From Mesorhizobium comanense (GTDB lineage Bacteria > Pseudomonadota > Alphaproteobacteria > Rhizobiales > Rhizobiaceae): 64,000 bases of DNA. Of this stretch, positions 51,030 through 58,851 are shown one piece after another; positions within the stretch are counted from its first letter, which is position 1; each line of letters opens with the position of its first letter. Both the position numbers and the translations under genes were made by a program. The stretch is from the NCBI RefSeq assembly GCF_005503535.1, contig NZ_SCNN01000003.1, positions 186,001 through 250,000 on the forward strand, read 5' to 3'. The notes beneath the pieces are model-generated. The model saw nothing but the letters and a program-made list of their open reading frames with translations, searched no databases and was not told the origin of the DNA.

Positions 51030-52622
51030 TCACTTCTTCTTGCCAAGGCCGGGCAGTCCGCCGCCGCCCAGGCCGGGAAGCCCCGGAAGTTTCATGCCGC
51101 CGGGCAGGCCCGGCAGTCCGCCGCCGCCGGGAAGCCCGCCGGGCAAGCCCTTCATGCCGCCCAGACCCGCGGCCTGCGCCTGCTTCTGCAGGGCTTCCAG
51201 CTGCTTGGGGTCCATCTTCGAGAGATCAGGCATGCCGCCCATGCCACCCGGCATCATGCCGCCGAGGCCCATCTTCGAGGCGAGGCCGCCCATCATGCCG
51301 CGCATGAGGCCGCCGCCTTTGCCCTTGCCGCCCATCGCCTTCATCATGTCGGCCATGCCGCGATGCATCTTCAGGAGCTTGTTGATCTCGGCGGCGTCGG
51401 TGCCGGAGCCGGCTGCAATGCGCTTCTTGCGCGAATGCTTGAGCATGTCGGGGTTGGCGCGCTCGGCCTTGGTCATCGAGGAGATGATGGCGAGCTGGCG
51501 ACCGAACATCTTGTCGTCGAGGCCGGCGGCGGCCATCTGGTCCTTCATCTTGCCCATGCCGGGCATCATGCCCATGATGCCGCCCATGCCGCCCATTTTC
51601 GACATCTGCTGAAGCTGCTGGGCGAGATCGTTCAGGTCGAACTTGCCCGACTGCATCTTCTTGGCCATCGCCGCCGCCTGCTCGGCGTCGATGTTCTCGG
51701 CGGCCTTCTCGACCAGCGAGACGATGTCGCCCATGCCCAGGATGCGGTCGGCGATGCGCTTGGGGTGGAATTCTTCCAGCCCGTCCATCTTTTCGCCGGT
51801 GCCGATCAGCTTGATCGGCTTGCCGGTGACGGCGCGCATCGAAAGCGCGGCACCGCCACGGCCGTCGCCGTCCATGCGGGTCAGCACAAGGCCGGTGATG
51901 CCGACGCGCTCGTCGAAGCTTTTCGCCAGATTGACGGCGTCCTGGCCGGTCAGCGAATCCGCGACCAGCAGGATTTCGTGCGGGCTCGACACCTTCTTGA
52001 TGTCGGCCATCTCGACCATCAGCGGCTCGTCGATATGGGTGCGGCCGGCGGTGTCGAGGATGACGACGTCATGGCCGCCCAGCTTGGCCGCCTGGACGGC
52101 GCGCTTGGCGATATCGACCGGGCTCTGGCCAGCGATGATCGGCAGCGTCGCGACCTTGGTCTGCTCGCCGAGCTGGCGCAACTGCTCCTGCGCGGCGGGA
52201 CGCCGCGTGTCGAGCGAGGCCATCAGGACCTTCTTGTTCTGGCGCTCGGTCAGCCGCTTGGCGATCTTGGCAGAGGTCGTCGTCTTGCCGGAGCCCTGCA
52301 GGCCGACCATCATGACGACGACAGGCGCCGGCGCGTTGAGGTCGATGGCGACGCCTTCGGCGCCCAGCATGTCAACCAGCTCGTCATGGACGATCTTGAC
52401 GACCATCTGGCCGGGCTTGATCGACTTCAGGACGGCGGCGCCAACAGCCTTCTCGCGCACCTTGTCGGTGAAGGACCGCACCACTTCCAGCGCCACGTCG
52501 GCCTCGAGCAGCGCACGGCGCACCTCGCGCAACGCCGCCGAGACATCAGCCTCCGACAGCGCGCCGCGGCCGGTGAGGCCGTTCAGGATGGAGCCAAGGC
52601 GCTCCTGCAGCGATTCAAACAT
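51030..52622 (-). CDS. ffh: Signal recognition particle protein Ffh (SRP54)
   Basis: The 530-residue protein has the N domain (MFESLQERLGSILNGLTGRG), the GTPase G domain with GLQGSGKTTTSAKIAKRLTE (P-loop), DTRRPAAQEQLRQLG, VILDTAGRTHIDEPLMVEMA, and TRMDGDGRGGAALSMRAVTG, then the Met-rich M domain that binds the 4.5S RNA and signal sequences. The C-terminus ends with a Gly/Pro/Leu/Met-rich tail (LPGGLPGGGGLPGLPGG), a long extension. It starts the unit ffh-chorismate mutase-rpsP. Confidence 0.98.
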   Translation of the reverse strand: MFESLQERLGSILNGLTGRGALSEADVSAALREVRRALLEADVALEVVRSFTDKVREKAVGAAVLKSIKPGQMVVKIVHDELVDMLGAEGVAIDLNAPAPVVVMMVGLQGSGKTTTSAKIAKRLTERQNKKVLMASLDTRRPAAQEQLRQLGEQTKVATLPIIAGQSPVDIAKRAVQAAKLGGHDVVILDTAGRTHIDEPLMVEMADIKKVSSPHEILLVADSLTGQDAVNLAKSFDERVGITGLVLTRMDGDGRGGAALSMRAVTGKPIKLIGTGEKMDGLEEFHPKRIADRILGMGDIVSLVEKAAENIDAEQAAAMAKKMQSGKFDLNDLAQQLQQMSKMGGMGGIMGMMPGMGKMKDQMAAAGLDDKMFGRQLAIISSMTKAERANPDMLKHSRKKRIAAGSGTDAAEINKLLKMHRGMADMMKAMGGKGKGGGLMRGMMGGLASKMGLGGMMPGGMGGMPDLSKMDPKQLEALQKQAQAAGLGGMKGLPGGLPGGGGLPGLPGGMKLPGLPGLGGGGLPGLGKKK

Positions 52623-52708
52623 CTATCGTCCTTCGATCTCGGTTCGGGTTCGATCCGAGAGGTAATGCGTTCGCGCCAAGTGTCCAAGCAAAAGCAAAGC
52701 CCAAAACC

Positions 52709-52743
52709 AAAAAGCACCCGGGGGCGCTCAGCGCTGCCGGGTG
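52709..52743 (-). terminator. Rho-independent terminator after the HigBA-like pair (gap 52623-52970)
   Basis: On the minus strand, stem CACCCGG/CCGGGTG with an inner part rich in GCGC is followed by CTTTTTGG, a T-run. It ends the toxin-antitoxin transcript, 230 bp past the antitoxin stop. The rest of this 348-bp gap holds no gene I can support. Confidence 0.65.
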
Positions 52744-52970
52744 TTGGCCTCCAGGATCTCTTTACAGCACCTGCCTCAAAAAGGCTTCGGCGTCCTGGTC
52801 GGCTTGCTCGGAGGAGTACTCGTCGCGGAATTCGGGGCGTGTAGACAGGAAATCGGCGGAAGAGTCAAGGCAAGCGCCAAGCGCCAAGGCGTGCGACCCT
52901 TGTGTCGGTGGTCTGCTTTGCGCCGTTTCAAGGCAAATTCACCTTGGAAGATCGTCTCCAAGGGGCAGCA

Positions 52971-53258
52971 TCAGTTGGCCGGCTCTGCCGTGATCTTCAT
53001 CCCGAGCGCTTTCGTGACCCCCAGGAGCGTCGAAAGGCGTGGATCGCCGTCGGGCCTCAGTGCCTTGTAGAGAGCTTCACGCGTGACGCCCGCTTCCTTT
53101 GCAACCGCGGTCATGCCACGCGCCCGGGCAACGATGCCAAGCGCGTTGGCGATATAGCTGGGATCGCCGGTCGCAAAGGCATCAGCCAGCAGTTCGGCCT
53201 GTCCTTCGGCGCCGCCAAGATGTTCGGCTGGATCAAAGGGGACGGTTTCGATTGCCAT
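52971..53258 (-). CDS. HigA-like antitoxin (XRE-type)
   Basis: The 95-residue product starts MAIETVPFDPAEHLGGAEGQ (GGAG 12 nt upstream of the ATG at 53258). VARARGMTAVAKEAGVTREA followed by LYKALRPDGDPRLSTLLGVT is an XRE helix-turn-helix, typical of the addiction-module antidote group paired with RelE/HigB toxins. The start lies 3 bp from the toxin stop. It is the second gene of the pair, the HigBA order. Confidence 0.9.
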   Translation of the reverse strand: MAIETVPFDPAEHLGGAEGQAELLADAFATGDPSYIANALGIVARARGMTAVAKEAGVTREALYKALRPDGDPRLSTLLGVTKALGMKITAEPAN

Positions 53259-53260
53259 GA

Positions 53261-53548
53261 TCATAACTCCTTGGCCATCTGGATGGCCTTCTTGATGTCG
53301 CGACCCTGGCTGGACTTGTCGCCTCCGCAAAGCAGGATAATGATTTCGTTGCCGCGTCTGACGAAATAGAGCCGGTATCCCGGCCCAACATCCAGCCGAA
53401 CTTCGCCGATGCCATCGAAGTACTTCACGTCACCCATGAGCCCGGACTGGATACGGGCAATGCGGATTGCAATCTTTTCGACGGCTCGCTTGTCTCTCAA
53501 GCTACCTAGCCAATCACGAAAGTCAGGGGTTTGGCGGACCTCAATCAC
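53261..53548 (-). CDS. HigB/RelE-type toxin
   Basis: The GTG at 53548 (MIEVRQTPDFRDWLGSLRDK) is preferred, because it leaves the palindromic operator entirely upstream; a GTG at 53566 would put the operator inside the coding frame. The 95-residue protein has KRAVEKIAIRIARIQSGLMG, GEVRLDVGPGYRLYFVRRGN and EIIILLCGGDKSSQGRDIKK, the RelE-superfamily beta-sheet with the catalytic region. HigB toxins cleave mRNA on ribosomes. It precedes the antitoxin, as in higBA. Confidence 0.88.
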   Translation of the reverse strand: MIEVRQTPDFRDWLGSLRDKRAVEKIAIRIARIQSGLMGDVKYFDGIGEVRLDVGPGYRLYFVRRGNEIIILLCGGDKSSQGRDIKKAIQMAKEL

Positions 53549-53550
53549 CT

Positions 53551-53568
53551 GTGAACTATAGTTCACAT
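53551..53568. promoter_or_regulatory. Operator 1 of the HigBA-like pair
   Basis: TGTGAACTATAGTTCACA is a perfect 18-bp palindrome directly upstream of the toxin start. A likely binding site for the antitoxin or the toxin-antitoxin complex. Confidence 0.85.
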
Positions 53569-53588
53569 GGCTGATGTGTCAAGCTGTG

Positions 53589-53606
53589 TGTGAAAAATAG
53601 TTTACA
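53589..53606. promoter_or_regulatory. Operator 2 of the HigBA-like pair
   Basis: TGTGAAAAATAGTTTACA differs from operator 1 at three positions and keeps the half-site ends. The two centres are 38 bp apart, which suits two dimers binding on nearly the same face. Confidence 0.7.
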
Positions 53607-53632
53607 GACGGTCGCCCTTCATTTGGGCATGC

Positions 53633-54571
53633 TTACGGAAGTTTGGCGCCGACCCTGAGCGGCGAGCGCGGATGCAGCAGCAGGGCGATCGTCAGCAGGC
53701 TGCAGCCGATACCAATCAGGGCGATGAGGAATGCATCCCAGCTCGTCCAGCCCGGTCCCTCCAATGGCTTGGCGGTGAAGAGGGCGAAGGAATTGTAGCT
53801 CTCCTGATGCGAGATGATCAGAAAGCCGGTCAGATTGTTGGCCAGATGGGCGCCAAGTGCCGCGCCGAGATTGCCGGTGGCATGGACCACCAGCGTCAGA
53901 AGCAGCGCGAAGGCGGCGATCGAGGCAAGCACGCAGGCATTGATTGCGGCGCTCGAACTGGTGCTCCAGTGCAGCGAGGTGAACAGCAGGCCGGGCAGCA
54001 GCGCCCAGATGACGGGGCTCCTGAACCGGCTGGCGAGGCCGCGCAGCAGGTAACCGCGAAACAGCACCTCCTCCGAGGATGTCTGCAAGAAGGTGAGCAA
54101 GACGATCGGGATCAGGAACAGCAGCCAGGACGACAGGCTGATCGGGCCGCGCTCGATCCCGGGCTGCAGCGCATAGAGCAGGATTTCGGAGACGAGCGAG
54201 GTGATCAGAACCGCGATCAGCCCTTTCAGGAAATCCGGCCATGACACATGCCGGCTCGCGCCAAGCAGCGCAGACAGTTTCTCGCCATGCACCCAGCGCA
54301 TGGCGACCCAAAGACCAACCCAGATGCCGGCGAAGGAGGCGAGCGCGCTGAGGATGCCGATCGGCGAGGCGAGGAACCCTTGCATGGCGTATGGCGAAGC
54401 GGCCGCTTGCTGCCAGGCGAAATAGACATAGGTGCCGCCGAAAAGCACGATCGCCGTCGTCAGGGCCCAGAACACCACGACAATCACCGTGCCCGCGAGC
54501 AGGCGCGGCAAGGTTGTCCTGGCATTCGGCGAGCGCCGATAGCGTTCGAAGGCGTCGTCGTCGGTCGTCAC
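53633..54571 (-). CDS. CPBP family intramembrane metalloprotease (CAAX protease-like)
   Basis: The 312-residue membrane protein has about eight hydrophobic segments. EEVLFRGYLLRGLASR (Glu167, Glu168) is motif 1 of the CPBP family; GLLFTSLHWSTSS with His and HATGNLGAALGAHLANNLTG are motifs 2 and 3. Members are Rce1-related proteases or immunity proteins. The gene sits on the minus strand upstream of the HigBA-like pair and reads through 66 bp to its operators. Confidence 0.88.
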   Translation of the reverse strand: MTTDDDAFERYRRSPNARTTLPRLLAGTVIVVVFWALTTAIVLFGGTYVYFAWQQAAASPYAMQGFLASPIGILSALASFAGIWVGLWVAMRWVHGEKLSALLGASRHVSWPDFLKGLIAVLITSLVSEILLYALQPGIERGPISLSSWLLFLIPIVLLTFLQTSSEEVLFRGYLLRGLASRFRSPVIWALLPGLLFTSLHWSTSSSAAINACVLASIAAFALLLTLVVHATGNLGAALGAHLANNLTGFLIISHQESYNSFALFTAKPLEGPGWTSWDAFLIALIGIGCSLLTIALLLHPRSPLRVGAKLP

Positions 54572-54610
54572 GCAGGCTCCCCGGCAGAATCCATCGGCTC
54601 GCCGGCACCC

Positions 54611-55669
54611 TTATCGCGGTCTGGTCAACAGATCGTGCACGAAGGCGAGCTTGCCGGCCGTCACGTCGGAAATGACGAAAGGGTAGAGATCTGGCAGGCC
54701 CATGCAGCGGTTGATCGAATTGGAGGCTTCGGACAGCACCAGCCAGCGGGCGAGAATCCTGTCGAAGGGCTCAGGCGTGTTCGCCGGCTCCGAAGGCGCC
54801 GCCTGCAGCCCGCCGCCTGTATCGCCTTGCGGCAAATCATCAGCCTCCACCGTCTCCAGCCGGCCGAGCGGGAAGTTCAGGGCATAAACCATCTCGAGCG
54901 TGTCGGTGATGTGCAGGTGATGGGCCCAGGTTTCCGCCCAGTCCTCCCAGGGGTGCGAGGTGGCGTAGGCCGAGATGTGGCTCTGCTGCCAGTCAGGCGC
55001 CGCGCCATTGGCATAGTAGGTCTTCAGCGCCTGTTCGTAATCGGCGCGTTCGTCGCCGAACAAGGCGCGGAACGCGGCAAGCCTGTCCGGATCGTCGCGA
55101 ATCAGCCGGTCCCAGTAGTAATGGCCGAGCTCGTGGCGGAAGTGGCCGAGCAGCGTGCGATAGTTCTCACCCATCTCGACGCGGCGTTTCTCGCGTTCGG
55201 CCGAATCGGCCTCGGCGACGTTGAGCGTGATCAGGCCATTGTCGTGACCGGTGAGGATGCGCTCGCCGCCCGGACCGCCGCCGATCGGATCAGCCAGGAA
55301 GTCGAAGGCCAGGCCGACCTCGTCCGTGGGGTTCTGCTTGGGTGCGACCGGCAGGCCGAAGGCGAGCAGCGAATAGATGGCGCGCTTCTTCGCCGCCTCG
55401 ACGCGGATCCAGCGCCGGCGGTTGCCGTCGACGGAAAGATCGGGGATCAGCTGGTTGAGCGCGCAGGCGCGGCAGAAAGCCTGCCCCGGCTCTGCCATCC
55501 AGTTGCAGGCGCACTCATCGGCATTGGTGCACGCCAGGACGCCGTCCGCTCCCGACAGCGCGAAGCGCGCATGGTCGGGGTCGTAAAGAACGAGGCTGGA
55601 ACAGTTCAGGCACTGCGCGTTCTCGAAATAGAGGCGGTGGCCGCAGTTCGGGCAGTCGAAGAGCTTCAT
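54611..55669 (-). CDS. Putative zinc-binding metallopeptidase with zinc ribbon
   Basis: The 352-residue product starts with a zinc ribbon (CPNCGHRLYFENAQCLNC, Cys6, Cys9, Cys20, Cys23) and further Cys pairs around residues 47-70. The peptidase domain has RHELGHYYWDRLI (HELGH at 179-183) and ETWAHHLHITDTLEMVYALN. This matches the alphaproteobacterial family of putative zinc-dependent peptidases with DUF2309-like naming; substrates are unknown. It is a single gene, preceded by the divergent transglycosylase. Confidence 0.85.
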   Translation of the reverse strand: MKLFDCPNCGHRLYFENAQCLNCSSLVLYDPDHARFALSGADGVLACTNADECACNWMAEPGQAFCRACALNQLIPDLSVDGNRRRWIRVEAAKKRAIYSLLAFGLPVAPKQNPTDEVGLAFDFLADPIGGGPGGERILTGHDNGLITLNVAEADSAEREKRRVEMGENYRTLLGHFRHELGHYYWDRLIRDDPDRLAAFRALFGDERADYEQALKTYYANGAAPDWQQSHISAYATSHPWEDWAETWAHHLHITDTLEMVYALNFPLGRLETVEADDLPQGDTGGGLQAAPSEPANTPEPFDRILARWLVLSEASNSINRCMGLPDLYPFVISDVTAGKLAFVHDLLTRPR

Positions 55670-55927
55670 GTCGGTTTCGGACCATCGCGCTATGGGAAAG
55701 GACGTCGCCTCGGAAACGCCGGCCTTCGCGTGTCGTTCCCGCGGTGACGCCGATCGGCAACACGGCGGATGGATTGGCCAAGGCTTGTCTCATTTGCCAC
55801 AATAATCACTTGATCGTAGGCAAATTCCCTCTCATTGGCCAGCTTGGCGCGGGGGACGGTGACAAGAGCGTGTTTCGCTGGCAAATTCGGCGTCAGGGAC
55901 GTGAATCAGGCAACTCAGGAGAACAAC

Positions 55928-56725
55928 ATGGCATTTCTTGCCAAGGGTAGGATTTTAGCGGCCGCTGTCATCGCGGTGCTTGGGCTGGCGACGGGGGCCC
56001 AGGCCGCCGGCAGCTGCGGCAAGAACGGCGCGGGCTTTGATGCCTGGAAGCAGGAATTTGCCGCGGACGCCAAGGCCGAGGGTGTCGGCTCGAGGGGGCT
56101 GGCCGCTCTGGCCGGCGCGACCTACGCGACGCGCACGATCGCCGCCGACCGCGCCATCCACAAGGCGTTCAGCGGCTCGGTGGAGGATTTCATGAAGCGT
56201 CGCGGCGCGTCGGCGATCATTTCCAAGGGCCGCTCGCTTAAGAAGTCGAACGCGGCGCTGTTCAACCAGATCGAGAGCAATTACGGCGTCTCGCCGGGCG
56301 TGCTGCTGGCCATCTGGGGCATGGAAACCGGCTTCGGCGCCTCCATGGGCAACCAGAACACGGTCTCGGCCATTGTGACGCTTGCCTATGATTGCCGCCG
56401 CCCCGACTATTTCCACCCGCATGCGATCGCGGCCCTGAAGCTGGTCGATCGCGGAGCGCTGACCTCCTCGTCGGTCGGCGCCATGCATGGCGAGATCGGC
56501 CACACGCAGTTCCTGCCCGGAAACGTCCTGAAATACGGCGTGGGCAATGGCAATCTGCGCGACAAGGCCACAGCCCTGGCTTCGACCGCCAACTTCCTCA
56601 AGGGCCATGGCTGGCGGGCCGGCGCCAGCGCGCAGCAGAACATGGGCGCGATCGCCGGCTGGAACGCGGCCAATGTCTATCAGCAGGCCATCGCCCGCAT
56701 CGCCACGGCGATCGACGCCCCCTGA
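55928..56725 (+). CDS. Lytic murein transglycosylase (MltB-like)
   Basis: The 265-residue protein has a signal peptide (LAAAVIAVLGLATGAQA), then an SLT_2-type domain with VLLAIWGMETGFGASMGNQN (catalytic Glu in METG), TLAYDCRRPDYFHPHAIAAL, GEIGHTQFLPGNVLKYGVGN and TANFLKGHGWRAGASAQQNM. It cleaves the glycan of peptidoglycan to anhydromuropeptides. The start at 55928 is preferred over an upstream open frame. A terminator lies 23 bp after the stop. Confidence 0.92.
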   Translation: MAFLAKGRILAAAVIAVLGLATGAQAAGSCGKNGAGFDAWKQEFAADAKAEGVGSRGLAALAGATYATRTIAADRAIHKAFSGSVEDFMKRRGASAIISKGRSLKKSNAALFNQIESNYGVSPGVLLAIWGMETGFGASMGNQNTVSAIVTLAYDCRRPDYFHPHAIAALKLVDRGALTSSSVGAMHGEIGHTQFLPGNVLKYGVGNGNLRDKATALASTANFLKGHGWRAGASAQQNMGAIAGWNAANVYQQAIARIATAIDAP

Positions 56726-56748
56726 TCGAGGCCTTCTGTGCGGACAAC

Positions 56749-56776
56749 AAAAGCCCGGCCATGCGCCGGGCTTTTT
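56749..56776 (+). terminator. Rho-independent terminator after the transglycosylase gene
   Basis: AAAGCCCGGC..GCCGGGCTTTTT hairpin with T-run. It lies between convergent genes. Confidence 0.9.
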
Positions 56777-56812
56777 CGTTGATGCGGTGGAGATCAGACC
56801 TCCGGCCGGGAC

Positions 56813-57331
56813 TTATTTCACATCCAGCGCGTAGGAGCAGCCGGCCAGCGTCTGGCCGGGGTGGGACTCCACGGTCGAGACGTTGAGTGTGATGCGGGTA
56901 ACGAGGCTCACGCCGCCCGTGTCGTCCGTGCTTTCGGCCACGACCTTCTCGCCCAGGAATTTGCCTGATGTCGAGATCGTCGCCGGGACGTCGAGCTGCC
57001 AGGCGAGGTCCGGCGCGGAAACATCGTCGAAAACGGCCATCGGCCCGGTGGCGGTAAAGACGATTGTCTGCGCCTCGCGTCCGAAAACATGGACCGCGGC
57101 GGGCAGCCGATACTGGCTGAGGAAAGGATTGCCTGATGCAACCTCCTTCCAGCCCAGCTTCTGCGCCGCGCCGGGCTCGCCGGTCAGCCAAAGGGCAAAG
57201 CCGTTATAGGCCGGCACGTCGACCCTGCACTCGATCAGCGCGGCAAGGTCGAGCGAGCCGGGGTCGAAATTCCCGGCCATGGTCGGCGCCGCCAGAAGGA
57301 CCAGCGGCACCAGGTGGCCGAGACGGCGCAT
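56813..57331 (-). CDS. Exported hypothetical protein
   Basis: The 172-residue product has a signal peptide (RRLGHLVPLVLLAAPTMAGN) and a mature part of beta-strand pattern (DLAALIECRVDVPAYNGFAL, QTIVFTATGPMAVFDDVSAP, VVAESTDDTGGVSLVTRITL) with two Cys (Cys34, near Cys167) that could pair. It starts 2 bp after the argG stop, so it is cotranscribed with argG. I recognise no family. Confidence 0.75.
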   Translation of the reverse strand: MRRLGHLVPLVLLAAPTMAGNFDPGSLDLAALIECRVDVPAYNGFALWLTGEPGAAQKLGWKEVASGNPFLSQYRLPAAVHVFGREAQTIVFTATGPMAVFDDVSAPDLAWQLDVPATISTSGKFLGEKVVAESTDDTGGVSLVTRITLNVSTVESHPGQTLAGCSYALDVK

Positions 57332-57333
57332 GC

Positions 57334-58557
57334 CTATTTGCCGCGATTGCGCGCCGCTAGCGTCCTCAGCCTCAGTGCGTTGAGGCGGATGAAGCCGGCG
57401 GCGTCCTTCTGGTCGTAAGCGCCGCGATCATCCTCGAAGGTGACCAGCGCGTCCGAATAGAGCGTCTTCCTGGACTTGCGGCCGGTGACCATGACATTGC
57501 CCTTGTAGAGCTTCAGCCGCACCGTGCCTTCGACGTCTTCCTGGCTCTTGTCGATCATCGCCTGCAGCATCTGCCGCTCGGGCGAGAACCAGAAGCCGTT
57601 GTAGATGAGTTCCGCATAACGCGGCATGAACTCGTCCTTGAGGTGGGCCGCGCCGCGATCGAGCGTGATCGATTCGATGGCGCGGTGGGCGACGATCAGG
57701 ATGGCGCCGCCCGGGGTCTCGTAGACGCCACGCGATTTCATGCCGACGAAACGGTTCTCGACCAGGTCCAGCCGGCCGATGCCATTGTCGCGGCCGAGAT
57801 CGTTGAGGGCGGCCAGCATGGTCGCCGGTGACAGTTTCTTGCCGTTGAGCGCGACCGGATCGCCCTTCAGGAACTCGATCTCGATCTCGGTGACGGCGTC
57901 CGGCGCGTCCATGGGCGAAACGGTGCGCTGGTGGACGAATTCCGGCGGCTCGCTCCACGGGTCTTCCAGCACCTTGCCCTCGGACGAGGAGTGCAGGAGG
58001 TTGGCGTCGACCGAGAACGGCGCCTCGCCCCTCTTGTCCTTGGCCACCGGGATCTGGTGCTGTTCGGCGAAGTTGATCAGGTCGGTGCGCGACTTGAACG
58101 ACCAGTCGCGCCACGGGGCGATGACCTTGATGTCGGGGTTCAACGCATAGGCCGAAAGTTCGAAGCGGACCTGGTCGTTGCCCTTGCCGGTGGCGCCATG
58201 CGCGATGGCGTCGGCGCCGGTCTCCCTGGCGATCTCGACCAGATGCTTGGAGATCAGCGGCCGGGCGATCGAGGTGCCGAGCAGGTAGGTGCCTTCGTAA
58301 ACGGTGTTGGCGCGAAACATCGGGAAGACGAAATCCGAGACGAATTCTTCGCGCACGTCGACGATGCGGATGTCCTTGATGCCCATCATCTCGGCTTTCT
58401 TGCGCGCCGGCTCCAGTTCGCCGCCCTGGCCGAGATCGGCGGTGAAGGTGACGACTTCGGCGCCGAGCTCGGTCTGCAGCCATTTCAGGATGATGGAGGT
58501 GTCGAGGCCCCCGGAATAGGCGAGCACGACCTTCTTGACGTCTTTGGCCTTGGACAT
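57334..58557 (-). CDS. argG: Argininosuccinate synthase
   Basis: The start at 58557 (after GGAGCAGAA) gives 407 residues. [20 protein letters not shown] is the ATP-pyrophosphatase P-loop; the usual [20 protein letters not shown] and the terminal [20 protein letters not shown] segment are present. It makes argininosuccinate from citrulline, aspartate and ATP in arginine synthesis. The length is normal. Its promoter region (58558-58851) faces the divergent MHYT gene. Confidence 0.97.
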   Translation of the reverse strand: MSKAKDVKKVVLAYSGGLDTSIILKWLQTELGAEVVTFTADLGQGGELEPARKKAEMMGIKDIRIVDVREEFVSDFVFPMFRANTVYEGTYLLGTSIARPLISKHLVEIARETGADAIAHGATGKGNDQVRFELSAYALNPDIKVIAPWRDWSFKSRTDLINFAEQHQIPVAKDKRGEAPFSVDANLLHSSSEGKVLEDPWSEPPEFVHQRTVSPMDAPDAVTEIEIEFLKGDPVALNGKKLSPATMLAALNDLGRDNGIGRLDLVENRFVGMKSRGVYETPGGAILIVAHRAIESITLDRGAAHLKDEFMPRYAELIYNGFWFSPERQMLQAMIDKSQEDVEGTVRLKLYKGNVMVTGRKSRKTLYSDALVTFEDDRGAYDQKDAAGFIRLNALRLRTLAARNRGK

Positions 58558-58851
58558 TTCTGCTCCGTCTGTGGCGGACGCCGCAGGCGCGGGCGTCACG
58601 GATTGTCGGAGCGCCTTTTAGCAGGAACGGCAAAGCGAGCAAGCGCGCGGGCCGCCAGACTGCTGATCCAGCGCGCGGCGGCGCTGGGGAAACAACCCGC
58701 TACAATCATGAGCTGCATTTGTGCCGGGGATTTAAGTAAGTTTTCATGCCCTGCCGCTAAACAAGCAAGACAGGGCTGAGGCGGCCGCCTGTGCGCGCCG
58801 AAGCAGCCTTTCCCGTCCGTCGCGGGCATACTCGGGCTTGGGCCGTTCTTG

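Noticed and set aside
52741..53070. 109-residue plus-strand open frame between ffh and the HigBA-like pair
   Set aside because: It covers a terminator and the antisense of the antitoxin end, with no recognised features.
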